A DNA stretch of 64,000 bases from Verrucomicrobia bacterium Tous-C9LFEB (GCA_002304345.1 NEUU01000002.1:124001-188000); one strand, 5' to 3'. Counted from the first letter of the stretch, positions 25,560-34,730 are shown. Notes: generated from the letters alone by a model not told the origin. Program-made: numbers and translations.

Positions 25560-25585
25560 GTACTTAGTATTTACTTAATAAGTAC
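25560..25585. promoter_or_regulatory. Inverted repeat directly upstream of cassette gene D
   Basis: Arms GTACTTAGTA (25560-25569) and TAATAAGTAC (25576-25585) pair at 9 of 10 positions around a 6-bp centre. It ends 6 bp before the gene D start codon, so it could be an operator or an mRNA hairpin that masks ribosome binding. Confidence 0.45.
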
Positions 25586-25845
25586 GCCATAGGGAAGCAA
25601 AGGCAAGCTTTTTGTCTCCAAAATATCGAAAAATATAAGCCTGACTTATTCAGGCCTCTAATATTTCTGCCTTTGGCGTACCTATTAATCTGTTCTTATT
25701 TTAGTCTAGAGCCGATCACAATGCATCAACCAGTTTGCTCCCAATTGAAATATGATTGATCATAGATCTAAAATCTAGATCGGCCGCATTTCAACGATCT
25801 TAAATGAGATTACCGGCAGCTCTTCGCGGCAACAATTGCCGGGCT

Positions 25846-25861
25846 ATTGAAGCTATTAAAT
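25846..25861. promoter_or_regulatory. Palindromic operator candidate, site 5
   Basis: ATTGAAGCTATTAAAT; the reverse complement ATTTAATAGCTTCAAT matches the window consensus at 15 of 16 positions. It lies about 290 bp upstream of the Verru_Chthon cassette and downstream of the GH-A gene at 25965. Confidence 0.5.
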
Positions 25862-25964
25862 GGAAGCGGGGCGCAGAAGGGCCTTCGCGCTGTTGGGATA
25901 CGGCGTTTGATTGGGAGGCAGGAACCCCTTTCACCAAACGCCGCAGGCTGCGGTTCTCTGACAA

Positions 25965-27893
25965 CTACACGGAAGAAAGAACCCAGAGCGCCACGTCATT
26001 GGCGGGCAGTTCGATTCGCCCGTCGGGCTGTGGACCGGAGCCCACGAGAATCTTCACCAGTCGATAGCCGGGGGCGATCGTGATGACATCCTCCAGCTTC
26101 TCGGGCAGGTAGTTGATGAGCATGACGACGAGATTGCCTTCGGTCGTCAGATGCTCGGTCACTCCAAGCCAAGGCGATGTCTTGCGAATCTGGCGGGTGG
26201 ACAGCGCGGTGGCGGCGACGGTCTGGTAAATCTCCCAGAAGGGTTGCATCTTCCCAGGGGTAAAAGCTTCGGCTTCCAGGGCGAGCGAAGCCTCGAGCGG
26301 AATCGCCATGGTATAAATCGTGCCTTTGCCGTATTGAGAGCGGCAGAAGACGGGAGAACCATCCGCTTCGGAGGCGAGCACCTCGCCTTTTTCCACGCTC
26401 AGGCGAACCCGCAGCGGAGCGGCGAGACGCAAACCTGTCTTCTTGTCGCGAGCCGCCCATTGGAATTCGCAAGCTCCGGCACGCCGGGAACTCGTCTGAA
26501 TCGTCAGGCCGGAGTTGTGGGTGAAGTCGCCCAAGCTGCCATGTTCGTCGATCGAAAGATAGAGCGTGGCCCCCTTTGCCACCTTCTCCCAGAGGGTCTT
26601 CTCCAACCGGCGCGGGATGGCGCGGTGATCCCGCACGCTCGGCAGGAAATAAAGATCCGCCTCGGGCAATTCCCGGTCGGCGTAATGGAAGCGCAGATCA
26701 AAGCCCGCCTGCCGGGCGAGGATGAAGGCCGAGTAGGCCACACCCCATTGATCCTGACCATGGGTGAGCAGGCACACCGCTTCGACGCGGCGCGGGGCCA
26801 GCGTTTGCAGCGGCAACCGGGCCACGGTATTGGCGAAGGCTTGAAACTCTTTGGCGACCGGCTTGGGTGTGCGATCGGCGCGGAAAAGTCCGAGCTCACG
26901 CTCGACGCTGATCCAATCATACGGCGCATTTTCCAGTTCGGTCTGATCAAAGGCGCACCACCAGACAGCGGCGCGGCAATCGTGAGCCCAGATGTCGTAA
27001 AGTCGCACGCGTGCCATGTCGGCCGCTATTTTTTCACTACAGATCGACGGTCCGAGATTGCCAAACTCCTCGACGAAGGCGGGTTTGCCGGACAGATCCG
27101 CATAGAGCCGCGTCTCCGCGATGGCATGCAGCAGCGGCCGCATCGTATTGATCGGATCGCGATCGCAATGCGGCGTGAAGGGCGGGTAAGGATGCGTGGT
27201 GAGCAGGTCCGTCAATTCCCCTTGATCACGAATGGACCACGGCTTGGTCGCATCGGCCGGCAGCGAGTGCATGCCCGAGACGATCGGCCGCGACGAATCT
27301 TCCACGCGGATCGCGCTGGCGATGGTATTCGTCCACACCCACGCTTCTTCGCGCGTGGCAGCGCCCATGCAATTACATTCATTGCCGAGATCCCAGGCAT
27401 GAATCGCCGGATGATCCTTAAAGCGGCGTACGATCGCGCGAACCATGCGCACCTGCCAGAGAATCGACTCAGGAGATGTAATCGGGTTGAACGCCTGAAG
27501 CGCGGTGGGAACGAAAAGACGTCCGCTCATCCAGCCGGTGACAAGACCCACGACCAATCCCAATTTATATTTCTGCGCCAAATCGGCCATCACGCCGAAG
27601 CGCTCCAACATTTCCTCGGAGACGCCATCCTGAATGAATTGCGCATCGGACAGCGGCTGCTCGTCGTGACGCATTTCCACGAAATGACTGTGGGCCGTCA
27701 ACATCCGGTTGAGCGGTTGGAAATCGGGCCAAAGCGGAAACACACGCAACACTTCGAGTTTGTGCTCGTGAAGCTGGGCGAAATCCTGCTCCACCACATC
27801 GGCGCGCCAATGACGCCACATCAACATGCCGGCGTGCGACGCCCAGTAATTAGCTCCGATGCGAACTTGGCCCGAAGGCAGAAACGATTTCAT
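25965..27893 (-). CDS. Clan GH-A glycoside hydrolase with C-terminal beta-galactosidase-trimerisation-like domain
   Basis: 642 residues from ATG 27893. The TIM barrel begins IGANYWASHAGMLMW; candidate acid/base Glu172 is in WDLGNECNCMG, and the nucleophile is one of the two Glu in AFVEEFGNLG (residues 275-276). After about residue 380 a class I amidotransferase-like segment follows (VCLLTHGQDQWGVAYSAF, ADLYFLPSVRD), as found after the barrel in GH42-like enzymes, and then a beta domain. No signal peptide, so probably cytoplasmic. It resembles GH5/GH2-type mannosidases; the substrate is not known. It is divergent from the LacI gene at 28073, its likely regulator. Confidence 0.82.
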   Translation of the reverse strand: MKSFLPSGQVRIGANYWASHAGMLMWRHWRADVVEQDFAQLHEHKLEVLRVFPLWPDFQPLNRMLTAHSHFVEMRHDEQPLSDAQFIQDGVSEEMLERFGVMADLAQKYKLGLVVGLVTGWMSGRLFVPTALQAFNPITSPESILWQVRMVRAIVRRFKDHPAIHAWDLGNECNCMGAATREEAWVWTNTIASAIRVEDSSRPIVSGMHSLPADATKPWSIRDQGELTDLLTTHPYPPFTPHCDRDPINTMRPLLHAIAETRLYADLSGKPAFVEEFGNLGPSICSEKIAADMARVRLYDIWAHDCRAAVWWCAFDQTELENAPYDWISVERELGLFRADRTPKPVAKEFQAFANTVARLPLQTLAPRRVEAVCLLTHGQDQWGVAYSAFILARQAGFDLRFHYADRELPEADLYFLPSVRDHRAIPRRLEKTLWEKVAKGATLYLSIDEHGSLGDFTHNSGLTIQTSSRRAGACEFQWAARDKKTGLRLAAPLRVRLSVEKGEVLASEADGSPVFCRSQYGKGTIYTMAIPLEASLALEAEAFTPGKMQPFWEIYQTVAATALSTRQIRKTSPWLGVTEHLTTEGNLVVMLINYLPEKLEDVITIAPGYRLVKILVGSGPQPDGRIELPANDVALWVLSSV

Positions 27894-28072
27894 AAAAAGA
27901 AAAGAGTTGGATTCAATGGGGAAAACGACCAATATAGTTGCGCAACATATTCCGGCCTTTTTCTTTTCCTGTCAACGCTACACTCGTTCCACTCCCGATT
28001 TTCATTTGACGGGCTCGTTGGTGTGGGTCTATGTTTGCGCTGTAATTATTTGTAACCACAGTATTTTTCATC

Positions 28073-29107
28073 ATGGCTAGACGCCGCCGCGAAATCAGCA
28101 TTTACCGCATCGCCGAGGAAGCCGGAGTTTCGGCGGCCACGGTGTCGCGCGTCATCAACCGTCGCGTCGGGGTCAGTGAAGCCACGCGCGCGCGCATCGA
28201 TGAATTATTGCGCCGGTATCACTTCCTGCCCGACTACCCGTTGCAACGCGCGCCCAAGATCGCCTTTACGGTTCCCAGCAATAACGGCCTGAATGATTAC
28301 ATACGCAAGGCGCTCAACGGCGTCTTTCACTACGTGGCCGATCGCGGCATTGACGTCAGCATCATTCATTACCGGGAGAAATCGAAGACCTCGCTCCTGC
28401 AGCAAATTCGCGACCAGCAATGTTCCGGCGTGATCATGATCATCCCCGATCACTTCCGGGAGGAATTTCAGTCATTGAACGACTCCGGCCTCCCGGTGAT
28501 CCTGCTCGATTCGCAAAGCGACCTGCCCAAGCTCGGCTACATCGACAACGATTCCTATTCCGGCTCCTGCGCCGCCGCGCGGTATCTGCTCGATCTCGGC
28601 CATCGCCGCATCGGCTACATCTGCCACGCCCACGTCAGCAACCACGACCATCGCGAACGGTTGCGCGGGTACAAGGATACGCTCGTCGCGGCCGGGATTA
28701 CACCGCAAGGTCACTGGCTCGCGCATACGCCCCCCATCAAACCCTCCGAGCATGTCCGCGGCATGGCCGGATTGCGCGCGATGGAATTGCTGCTGAAACA
28801 AGCGCCGGAAATCACCGCCGTGATGGCGCTCGATGATGACATGGCGCTGGGCGCACTGACGGCCATTCACCAGAGTGGACGCAAAATTCCCGAGGAAATT
28901 TCCCTCATCGGATTCGATAACTATCCGGAAACACTCGTCTGGTTCCCCGCCCTCACGACGGTGAACCATCCCATCGAACAAGGAGGCTACCGGGCCGCCG
29001 AAGCGATCGCGCAAGCGTGGGCGAATCCCGGACAGTGGACTCCGCCCCACGAAATTCTCCCGACGCATCTCATCGTTCGCGCCTCCACCGGCCCCGCGCC
29101 GCGTTAG
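28073..29107 (+). CDS. LacI-family transcriptional regulator (canonical type)
   Basis: 344 residues. HTH IYRIAEEAGVSAATVSRVIN is followed by RRVGVSEATRARIDELLRRY and a standard type 1 periplasmic-binding sensor domain ending with the ITAVMALDDDMALG and ISLIGFDNYPE blocks typical of LacI/GalR. It differs from the three subfamily members in this window and lacks their hinge. It is divergent from the GH-A gene at 25965-27893 with 179 bp between them, so local control of that gene is likely. Confidence 0.95.
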   Translation: MARRRREISIYRIAEEAGVSAATVSRVINRRVGVSEATRARIDELLRRYHFLPDYPLQRAPKIAFTVPSNNGLNDYIRKALNGVFHYVADRGIDVSIIHYREKSKTSLLQQIRDQQCSGVIMIIPDHFREEFQSLNDSGLPVILLDSQSDLPKLGYIDNDSYSGSCAAARYLLDLGHRRIGYICHAHVSNHDHRERLRGYKDTLVAAGITPQGHWLAHTPPIKPSEHVRGMAGLRAMELLLKQAPEITAVMALDDDMALGALTAIHQSGRKIPEEISLIGFDNYPETLVWFPALTTVNHPIEQGGYRAAEAIAQAWANPGQWTPPHEILPTHLIVRASTGPAPR

Positions 29108-29171
29108 CCTGTTCACGATCTTTTTGGAGTGGATAGGCTCTCAGCGCCTCTCTGAAAAGATCGTAGACAGG
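29108..29171. repeat. Large inverted repeat downstream of LacI
   Basis: Left arm 29108-29124 and right arm 29155-29171 are complementary at 15 of 17 positions (core ACGATCTTTT with AAAAGATCGT) around a 30-nt loop. A second overlapping pair, GCTCTCAG (29137-29144) with CTGAGAGC (29174-29181), uses the loop and the 3' flank, so two exclusive structures are possible. Could be a terminator or a repeat element; no U-run follows the second arm. Confidence 0.5.
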
Positions 29172-29269
29172 CTCTGAGAGCGATGGCGAGATTGTGCTAG
29201 GGATTGGCAAGGTTATGAAGGTTGAGGCCGGGTATTGCCTTCATGATGGACGCTGAAAGATACCCCATC

Positions 29270-30481
29270 ATGAAAGCACCCGTTGAGATCGCCGCGTATT
29301 ATTTTCCGAACTACCATTCCGATCCCCGCAACGAGGCCCTGCATGGGCCGGGATGGACGGAGTGGGATTTGGTGAAGCGGGCGGAGCCCCGGTTTCCGGG
29401 CCATCGTCAACCGCTGGTGCCGCAGTGGGGCTATGAGGATGAATCCGATCCACGCGTGATGGCGCGAAAGATCGATTGCGCGGCGGACCACGGCATCGAT
29501 ACGTTTTTGTTCGATTGGTATCATTACGAGGATGGTCCCTTTCTGGAGCGGGCTTTGGATCGTGGTTTTCTCGGCGCAGCGAATCAGGACCGGATGCGCT
29601 TTGCCCTGATGTGGGCGAATCACAACTGGGTGGATATTCATCCGGCCAAGGCCAGCCCCAACCCTTCCGGCACGGCACCTCTTCTCTATCCCGGCGAGGT
29701 GACGCCGAAAGCCTTTCGCACGATCACGGACTCCATCATCGAAACGTATTTCAAGAAGCCGAATTACTGGCGGATCAATGGCTGTCCGTATTTCTCCATC
29801 TACGATCTTTCGCGCTTGTGTGCCGGTTTAGGTGGCGTGGAGGCCAGTCGCGAAGCGCTGGCCGATTTCCGGCGGCGGGTGAAGCTGGCGGGATTTCCCG
29901 GTGTACATCTGAACGCGGTGGTGTGGTACTACACCATCCTGCCTGGCGAGACGGCCCTGCCCAACCCGGAGGAGCTCACGCGGTTATTGGGCTTCGACAG
30001 TTTTTCGTCCTATGTCTGGGTGCATCACGTCACGCTCGACACCTTTCCGCAAAGCCCCTACCAGAAAGCGCAGGACGATTATTTCAAGTATTGGAGCGAG
30101 ATCGCGTCCAAGATGTCGCTGCCCTATCTGCCGAACGTCACGATGGGATGGGATACTTCGCCCCGGACCGTGGCCTCGGATCGACATCAACCGCTCGGGT
30201 ATCCGTTCATGTCGATGTTGAATGACAATACGCCGGAGAATTTCGGGAAGGCGGTTTCGGCGGCACTCACTCGATTGCAGGGTTCCACGAATCATCTCAA
30301 TGCGCTCTCGATCAACGCGTGGAACGAGTGGACGGAGGGTAGTTATCTGGAGCCCGATACGCACCATGGCTTGCGCTATCTCGAAGCGTTGCACGCCGCG
30401 AAGCGTCGCCTTTCGGGAGAGGAGTCGAAGCGGGTCAACCGAGGAGTTCGAGACTTAGCTCATACCGCAGGAACGGTGTGA
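29270..30481 (+). CDS. WbsX-like / GH99-like domain protein
   Basis: 403 residues from ATG 29270; ATGs at 29243 and 29246 are also in frame, but the conserved region starts at IAAYYFPNYHSD. It shows the WbsX family pattern: WTEWDLVKRAEPRFPGHRQP, GIDTFLFDWYHYEDGP, MWANHNW, and near the end LNALSINAWNEWTEGSYLEPD. The family has a GH99-like (endo-mannosidase) barrel and is often annotated in polysaccharide loci as a glycosyltransferase or hydrolase. No signal peptide. It overlaps the convergent methyltransferase/MTHFR gene by 47 bp. Confidence 0.85.
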   Translation: MKAPVEIAAYYFPNYHSDPRNEALHGPGWTEWDLVKRAEPRFPGHRQPLVPQWGYEDESDPRVMARKIDCAADHGIDTFLFDWYHYEDGPFLERALDRGFLGAANQDRMRFALMWANHNWVDIHPAKASPNPSGTAPLLYPGEVTPKAFRTITDSIIETYFKKPNYWRINGCPYFSIYDLSRLCAGLGGVEASREALADFRRRVKLAGFPGVHLNAVVWYYTILPGETALPNPEELTRLLGFDSFSSYVWVHHVTLDTFPQSPYQKAQDDYFKYWSEIASKMSLPYLPNVTMGWDTSPRTVASDRHQPLGYPFMSMLNDNTPENFGKAVSAALTRLQGSTNHLNALSINAWNEWTEGSYLEPDTHHGLRYLEALHAAKRRLSGEESKRVNRGVRDLAHTAGTV

Positions 30482-32258
30482 TGAGATAGATGCCGTTGAA
30501 GTGCTCGAGCACCGTCTGACGGATTTCCCGGGCGAGTTCGAGACCGATGGCGGCACCGTCTTTTTCATCCGCCGCGCGGAGACGCTCGCGGACGTTCTCG
30601 GGAATCTTGATGCCGGGCACTTCATTGTGCAGGAACTCGGCGTTGCGGGAGTGGAGCAGCGGCATGACGCCGATGAAGACCGGGACGCCGAGGGGCTTGA
30701 GCCGTTGCGCGGTCATCTTGGCCAGGGCGGGATCGAAGACCGGTTGCGTCATGACATATTGCGCACCGGCGGCGATTTTCATCTCCAGCTTTTTGACCTG
30801 CGAGTCGAAGTTGAGGGCGTTCGGGTTGAAGGCGCAACCGATCACGAACTTCGTCTGGCCGTTGAGCCCCTTGCCGACGGCATTCACGCCGCGATTCATT
30901 CCGGCGATCAACTTGATCAGGCCCACCGAGTTCACATCGTAAACGGACGTCGCGCCCGGATGATCGCCCACTTTGGCGGGATCGCCACTGATCGCGAGGA
31001 TGTGGCGGAAACCGAGGATGCCGATGCCCATGAGCTCGGACTGGATGCCGAGGAGATTGCGGTCGCGGCAGGCGAGGTGAAGCAAGGGCGTGATGCCCAC
31101 TTTTTCGCGGAGCAGAACGGCGGCGGCGAAATTGCTGACGCGCAGGATGGCGAGGGAGTTGTCCGCGAGCGTGACGGCGGCGGCTCCGGCGTCCTTGAGC
31201 GCTTGCGCGCCCGTGAGGAACTTGTCCATCGAGAGCGTCTTGGGCGAGTCGAGTTCGACGATGCTGACGACCTTGTGCTTTACCTGATCAAGCAGTGATT
31301 CTTCCTCGCTCTCCACGGTGGCGGGAGTGGCGGTCTTGCCGGTGACGGTCACACGCGATTTCGTCCGCGCGGCTTTCTGGCGCACCGGTTTCAATTCCTT
31401 GGCGGCTTCGGCAAGCGCCGCAATGTGCGCGGGCGTGGTGCCGTAATCGCCACCGATGAGGTTGGCCCCCTCCGCAACGAAGCGGGGCAGATTTTCTGCA
31501 AAGTATTCGGGGCTCGCTTCGTAGTTGAAGCGGCCCTCGTAGAAGGCCGGCTTGCCCGCGTTCGGATAAACGGCGATGCGGTCGTCGATGCCGACTTCGA
31601 TGCCGGAGAGGAGATAAAGGCTGGCCTGAATGCCGACCGTGCCGTTGATGCCGACGATGTCGGCTCCGGCTTCGCGCAGTTTTTTCCACGCGGTGGCGAG
31701 GTCTTGGCCCGAGGCGAGGCGGCCTTCCTCGCTGACGGCGAGGGCGGTGCAGACCGGGACGTTGGACAGATTCTGGAAGACGTCGAGCGCGAGCAGCAGT
31801 TCGGAGAGATCGGTGAATGTTTCCAGCGAGATGTAATTCACGCCGCCATCCAGCAGCGCGCCGATTTGCTCGCGGAAGAACGCCTTGCGGTCGCTCTCGC
31901 TCAGGGGCGGATCGGTCGGGCGCAGGGAGAGAGGACCGACGGAGCCGCCGACGAAAACATTCTTGCCCTTGGCGGCGTCCACGGCGAGACGGGCCGCGCG
32001 CCAGTTGATCTCGTTGACCTTGTCTTCGAGGCCGAACCGCGAGAGTCGGAATTTGTTCGCGCCAAAGCTATTGGTCTCAATGATATGAGCGCCCGCGCCG
32101 ATATATTCATTATAGACCCGGGTGACCAGTTCCGGTTGATGGAGGTTGGCTTCCTCCAGACAATGGTCAGACCCGATGCCGAGCGAGTACAGGTATGTCC
32201 CCGTCGCACCATCCCCAATCAGAATCCGATCTTCCAGAGCGTCTATTAGATTTGCCAT
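30435..32258 (-). CDS. Bifunctional homocysteine S-methyltransferase / methylenetetrahydrofolate reductase fusion
   Basis: 607 residues, normal length for the YitJ-type fusion. The N-terminal homocysteine methyltransferase barrel (residues 1-285: ILIGDGATGTYL, ETNSFGAN) is followed by a MetF-type reductase (about 310-600: LHLACRDRN, AISGDPAK, FNPNALNFD, MTQPVFD). The domain pair would regenerate methyl groups for methionine. Unusual: the three zinc-ligand cysteines of this methyltransferase family are missing. The usual NC site is N205-G206, and the usual GGCCGTTP is GGDYGTTP with Asp271 and Tyr272. The reductase looks intact. The methyltransferase may be inactive or use other ligands. Confidence 0.9.
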   Translation of the reverse strand: MANLIDALEDRILIGDGATGTYLYSLGIGSDHCLEEANLHQPELVTRVYNEYIGAGAHIIETNSFGANKFRLSRFGLEDKVNEINWRAARLAVDAAKGKNVFVGGSVGPLSLRPTDPPLSESDRKAFFREQIGALLDGGVNYISLETFTDLSELLLALDVFQNLSNVPVCTALAVSEEGRLASGQDLATAWKKLREAGADIVGINGTVGIQASLYLLSGIEVGIDDRIAVYPNAGKPAFYEGRFNYEASPEYFAENLPRFVAEGANLIGGDYGTTPAHIAALAEAAKELKPVRQKAARTKSRVTVTGKTATPATVESEEESLLDQVKHKVVSIVELDSPKTLSMDKFLTGAQALKDAGAAAVTLADNSLAILRVSNFAAAVLLREKVGITPLLHLACRDRNLLGIQSELMGIGILGFRHILAISGDPAKVGDHPGATSVYDVNSVGLIKLIAGMNRGVNAVGKGLNGQTKFVIGCAFNPNALNFDSQVKKLEMKIAAGAQYVMTQPVFDPALAKMTAQRLKPLGVPVFIGVMPLLHSRNAEFLHNEVPGIKIPENVRERLRAADEKDGAAIGLELAREIRQTVLEHFNGIYLITPFLRYELSLELLG

Positions 32259-32332
32259 CGCGTAGTGAAAGTGGCACTTTGCGGCCTGTGACGCCAAGTA
32301 AAAATTTACCGTATTCTACTGGCAATGCCGAG

Positions 32333-33331
32333 ATGGATCAGCGCATCCGGGAGCTTTTGCGCGATTGGGGCGTGGAAGGACACAGCCAGGATTTCTTCGA
32401 AATGGTCGTTTCCGTGCTGAAACTGGCCCAGCAAAAGCCCTCCACCGCCGATCTGCGGCTCTTCAATAACTCGCTGAAGGAGATGCGCTATGCGCACAAG
32501 ATTTTCACTCCCTTCGACGATGTCAAGAAGGTGACCGTATTCGGCTCGGCCCGGACGTACCCGACCACGGCGGAATACAAGGCCGCGCATGATTTCACGG
32601 AGTTGATGACGAAGAATCACTTCATGACCATCACCGGCGGCGGGGGCGGAATCATGGGAGCGGCCCAAGCCGGGGCAGGCCGCGAGCACAGCTTCGGGCT
32701 GAACATCCGGTTGCCCTTCGAGCAGAAGCCGAATCCGACGATCGATGGCGATCCGAAGCTGATCAACTTCCGCTACTTTTTCACCCGCAAACTGAACTTC
32801 GTCCGGCAGACACACGCCATTGCCCTCTTCCCCGGAGGATTCGGCACGATGGACGAGGGCTTCGAAGCGCTCACCCTGTTGCAAACCGGCAAGGGCCGGC
32901 TCATGCCGGTTGTCTTCATCGACGCGCCCGGCGGCAATTTCTGGCGTACGTTCGAGCATTATCTCCGCGAGCATTTGCTGCGCGACGGCTGGATTTCGCC
33001 GTGGGACTTCGACCTGTTCAAGATCACGGATGACGTGGAGGATGCCTGCCACGAGATTGTCCATTTCTATCACAATTTCCACTCGTACCGCTTCGTTGGC
33101 GACTTGCTTGTCGTTCGCGTCCTGCGCGCTCTGCCGGAGGAGGCGCTCGTCTCCTTGAAACATGACTTCGCCGATATTATTGTACCCGATGGACGGGTCT
33201 ACATGTCGGAACCGCACCCGGTGGAGGCGAACGAGCCGGAGCTGGCCCACCTGCCACGCCTGTGTGTCGACTTCGACCGGATCAGCTTCGGCCGCTTCCG
33301 CAAGATGGTGGACCGGATTAACGAGTATTGA
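32333..33331 (+). CDS. LOG family protein (lysine-decarboxylase-like fold)
   Basis: 332 residues from ATG 32333; a GTG at 32288 is an alternative start. The LOG motif PGGFGTMDE is at residues 167-175, and the Rossmann-like nucleotide region has VFGSARTYPTT and ITGGGGGIMGAAQ. LOG proteins are phosphoribohydrolases that release cytokinin-type bases from nucleotides; longer bacterial members like this one have broader nucleotide functions (compare PpnN). It is divergent from the methyltransferase/MTHFR gene and followed closely by the L,D-transpeptidase. Confidence 0.88.
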   Translation: MDQRIRELLRDWGVEGHSQDFFEMVVSVLKLAQQKPSTADLRLFNNSLKEMRYAHKIFTPFDDVKKVTVFGSARTYPTTAEYKAAHDFTELMTKNHFMTITGGGGGIMGAAQAGAGREHSFGLNIRLPFEQKPNPTIDGDPKLINFRYFFTRKLNFVRQTHAIALFPGGFGTMDEGFEALTLLQTGKGRLMPVVFIDAPGGNFWRTFEHYLREHLLRDGWISPWDFDLFKITDDVEDACHEIVHFYHNFHSYRFVGDLLVVRVLRALPEEALVSLKHDFADIIVPDGRVYMSEPHPVEANEPELAHLPRLCVDFDRISFGRFRKMVDRINEY

Positions 33332-33348
33332 TTTTGGAAAGTCCCGCG

Positions 33349-33837
33349 ATGACCACCCCTCCCGACTTCACGAACAACCGTCATTTCTACGTCGATGTTC
33401 CCGCACAGAAGGTGCGCGTGATCACCGAGACGGGTTCGCTGCTCTGGGAGACGGACGTGAGCACTTCGCGCTACGGACTGGGCGAGCAGGAGGGCAGCCT
33501 CCGCACGCCACGAGGTTGGTTCGAGGTGATCGAAAAGGTCGGGGAAGGGGCTCCGTTGGGCGCGGTTTTTCAATCTCGCGTGCCGACCGGAGTCGTCTGG
33601 ACGCCGAACTCCCCCATCGTCAGCGAGGATTTGGTGCTCACCCGCATCCTGTGGCTTCGCGGACTGGAACCGCACAACGCTAATACGCAGCAACGCTACA
33701 TCTATTTTCACGGCACCAATCACGAATCGCAGATCGGCACGCCCGGCAGCCACGGTTGCATCCGCTTGCGCAATGCCGACATGATCCAGCTTTTCGACTA
33801 CGCCTCCATCGGTACCCGCGTGTTCATTTTGGAGTAA
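33349..33837 (+). CDS. L,D-transpeptidase (YkuD domain)
   Basis: 162 residues, almost entirely a YkuD domain. The catalytic motif SHGCIRL has His135 and Cys137, preceded by YIYFHGTNHE as in the family. These enzymes crosslink peptidoglycan through meso-diaminopimelate or anchor lipoproteins. No signal peptide or lipobox is present from either in-frame start (33328 or 33349), which is unusual for an enzyme acting outside the membrane. It starts 17 bp after the LOG gene. Confidence 0.9.
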   Translation: MTTPPDFTNNRHFYVDVPAQKVRVITETGSLLWETDVSTSRYGLGEQEGSLRTPRGWFEVIEKVGEGAPLGAVFQSRVPTGVVWTPNSPIVSEDLVLTRILWLRGLEPHNANTQQRYIYFHGTNHESQIGTPGSHGCIRLRNADMIQLFDYASIGTRVFILE

Positions 33838-33960
33838 CGTAACCCAGCTCGCATTCCGCCCTACCCTGTGGTAGAAATGTATTGCGGGAATGGAAATAGC
33901 CGCCATTGTTTGGGGTTTGTTCATGTTCTAGTTGGTGCGAAATTAAACAGATTCGAATTT

Positions 33961-34656
33961 ATGCCTTCGCTGGTGTACATTGCTGAGGATTCCCAGAATG
34001 TTGCTTACCCCTTGGGCAAAGCGGCCTTCACCATTGGCCGGAACAGCGATTCCAGCCTGCAACTGCCGAGCAGCCAGATTGCGCCGGAGCACGCCACCAT
34101 CTATCTCGACGAAGGCCAATTTTTTCTCCACGACAACGGGTCCGAGTACGGCAGCTACGTCAACGGCGAGCGCGTAACCCAAGTTCAGCTCAAGCACCAC
34201 GACATCCTGCGTTTCGGGGAATACCGGTTTCGCATGAATCTTTTCGACGTGGTCGATCCCACTCCGGCCACCAATCCGGCCAATATGGAGACGAGCCGTA
34301 TCGATCTTCCCCCGGACCTCGTGCGTCGCGCCACGCGGGGATTGCCCACTGTGGCCGATGTGCGCCGCGTGGTCGTCGAGTCGCGGCCCCAGTCTTTGAA
34401 AGCGGCAGAGACGTCGCAGATCGAACCGGCCGGGTTGCCCAAAAAAGTCGTCCGGGCTGGCAAACTTTCCGATTCCGCCGTGGTGAAACGTTCCCCCGTG
34501 AGCGTGCGAATTCCCGGCGGCCCGGCCACTACGCCGTCACCGGATCTGGTCGTGAAGGAACCGCGTCGGCCACTCCCTCCATGGGTGTGGTTTGTCTTGG
34601 GCGCCATTCTGGCCGCCATCGTGACCGCTGCGGCGATGCATTTCCTGCGTAGTTGA
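33961..34656 (+). CDS. FHA-domain protein with C-terminal membrane helix
   Basis: 231 residues from ATG 33961. The FHA domain (residues 1-85) has the phosphothreonine-binding signatures GRNSDSSLQL, SSQIAPEHATI and NGSEYGSYVNGE. A proline-rich linker follows, and one membrane helix (WVWFVLGAILAAIVTAAAMHF) lies at the C-terminus, giving a cytoplasmic FHA tethered to the inner membrane. A role in Ser/Thr phosphorylation signalling or in scaffolding is known for the domain; the partner is unknown. The longer frame from 33868 is not supported by a good start. Confidence 0.88.
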   Translation: MPSLVYIAEDSQNVAYPLGKAAFTIGRNSDSSLQLPSSQIAPEHATIYLDEGQFFLHDNGSEYGSYVNGERVTQVQLKHHDILRFGEYRFRMNLFDVVDPTPATNPANMETSRIDLPPDLVRRATRGLPTVADVRRVVVESRPQSLKAAETSQIEPAGLPKKVVRAGKLSDSAVVKRSPVSVRIPGGPATTPSPDLVVKEPRRPLPPWVWFVLGAILAAIVTAAAMHFLRS

Positions 34657-34730
34657 TGCGGGCGATTTGGGGTAACGCGACGTTGCCTCCTGTTACGTTA
34701 GAATTGATTCAATTTCAATAGACGCAACTC

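Larger units (their letters stand above)
25555..25964. other. AT-rich intergenic region upstream of the Verru_Chthon cassette
   Basis: A 410-bp stretch without a supported gene. The first 250 bp are clearly richer in A+T than the surroundings. It holds the inverted repeat at 25560-25585, several short palindromes (for example around GATCTAAAATCTAGATC near 25760) and palindrome site 5. It is likely the cassette promoter; I cannot place -35/-10 boxes with confidence. Confidence 0.5.

Noticed and set aside
25682..25697. TATTAATCTG half site upstream of the Verru_Chthon cassette
   Set aside because: One arm matches the palindrome but the other has four mismatches; in AT-rich DNA this may be chance.
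26151..28055. 634-residue open frame on the plus strand
   Set aside because: Antisense to the GH-A gene at 25965-27893, with Arg/Gly-rich sequence and no recognisable domain.
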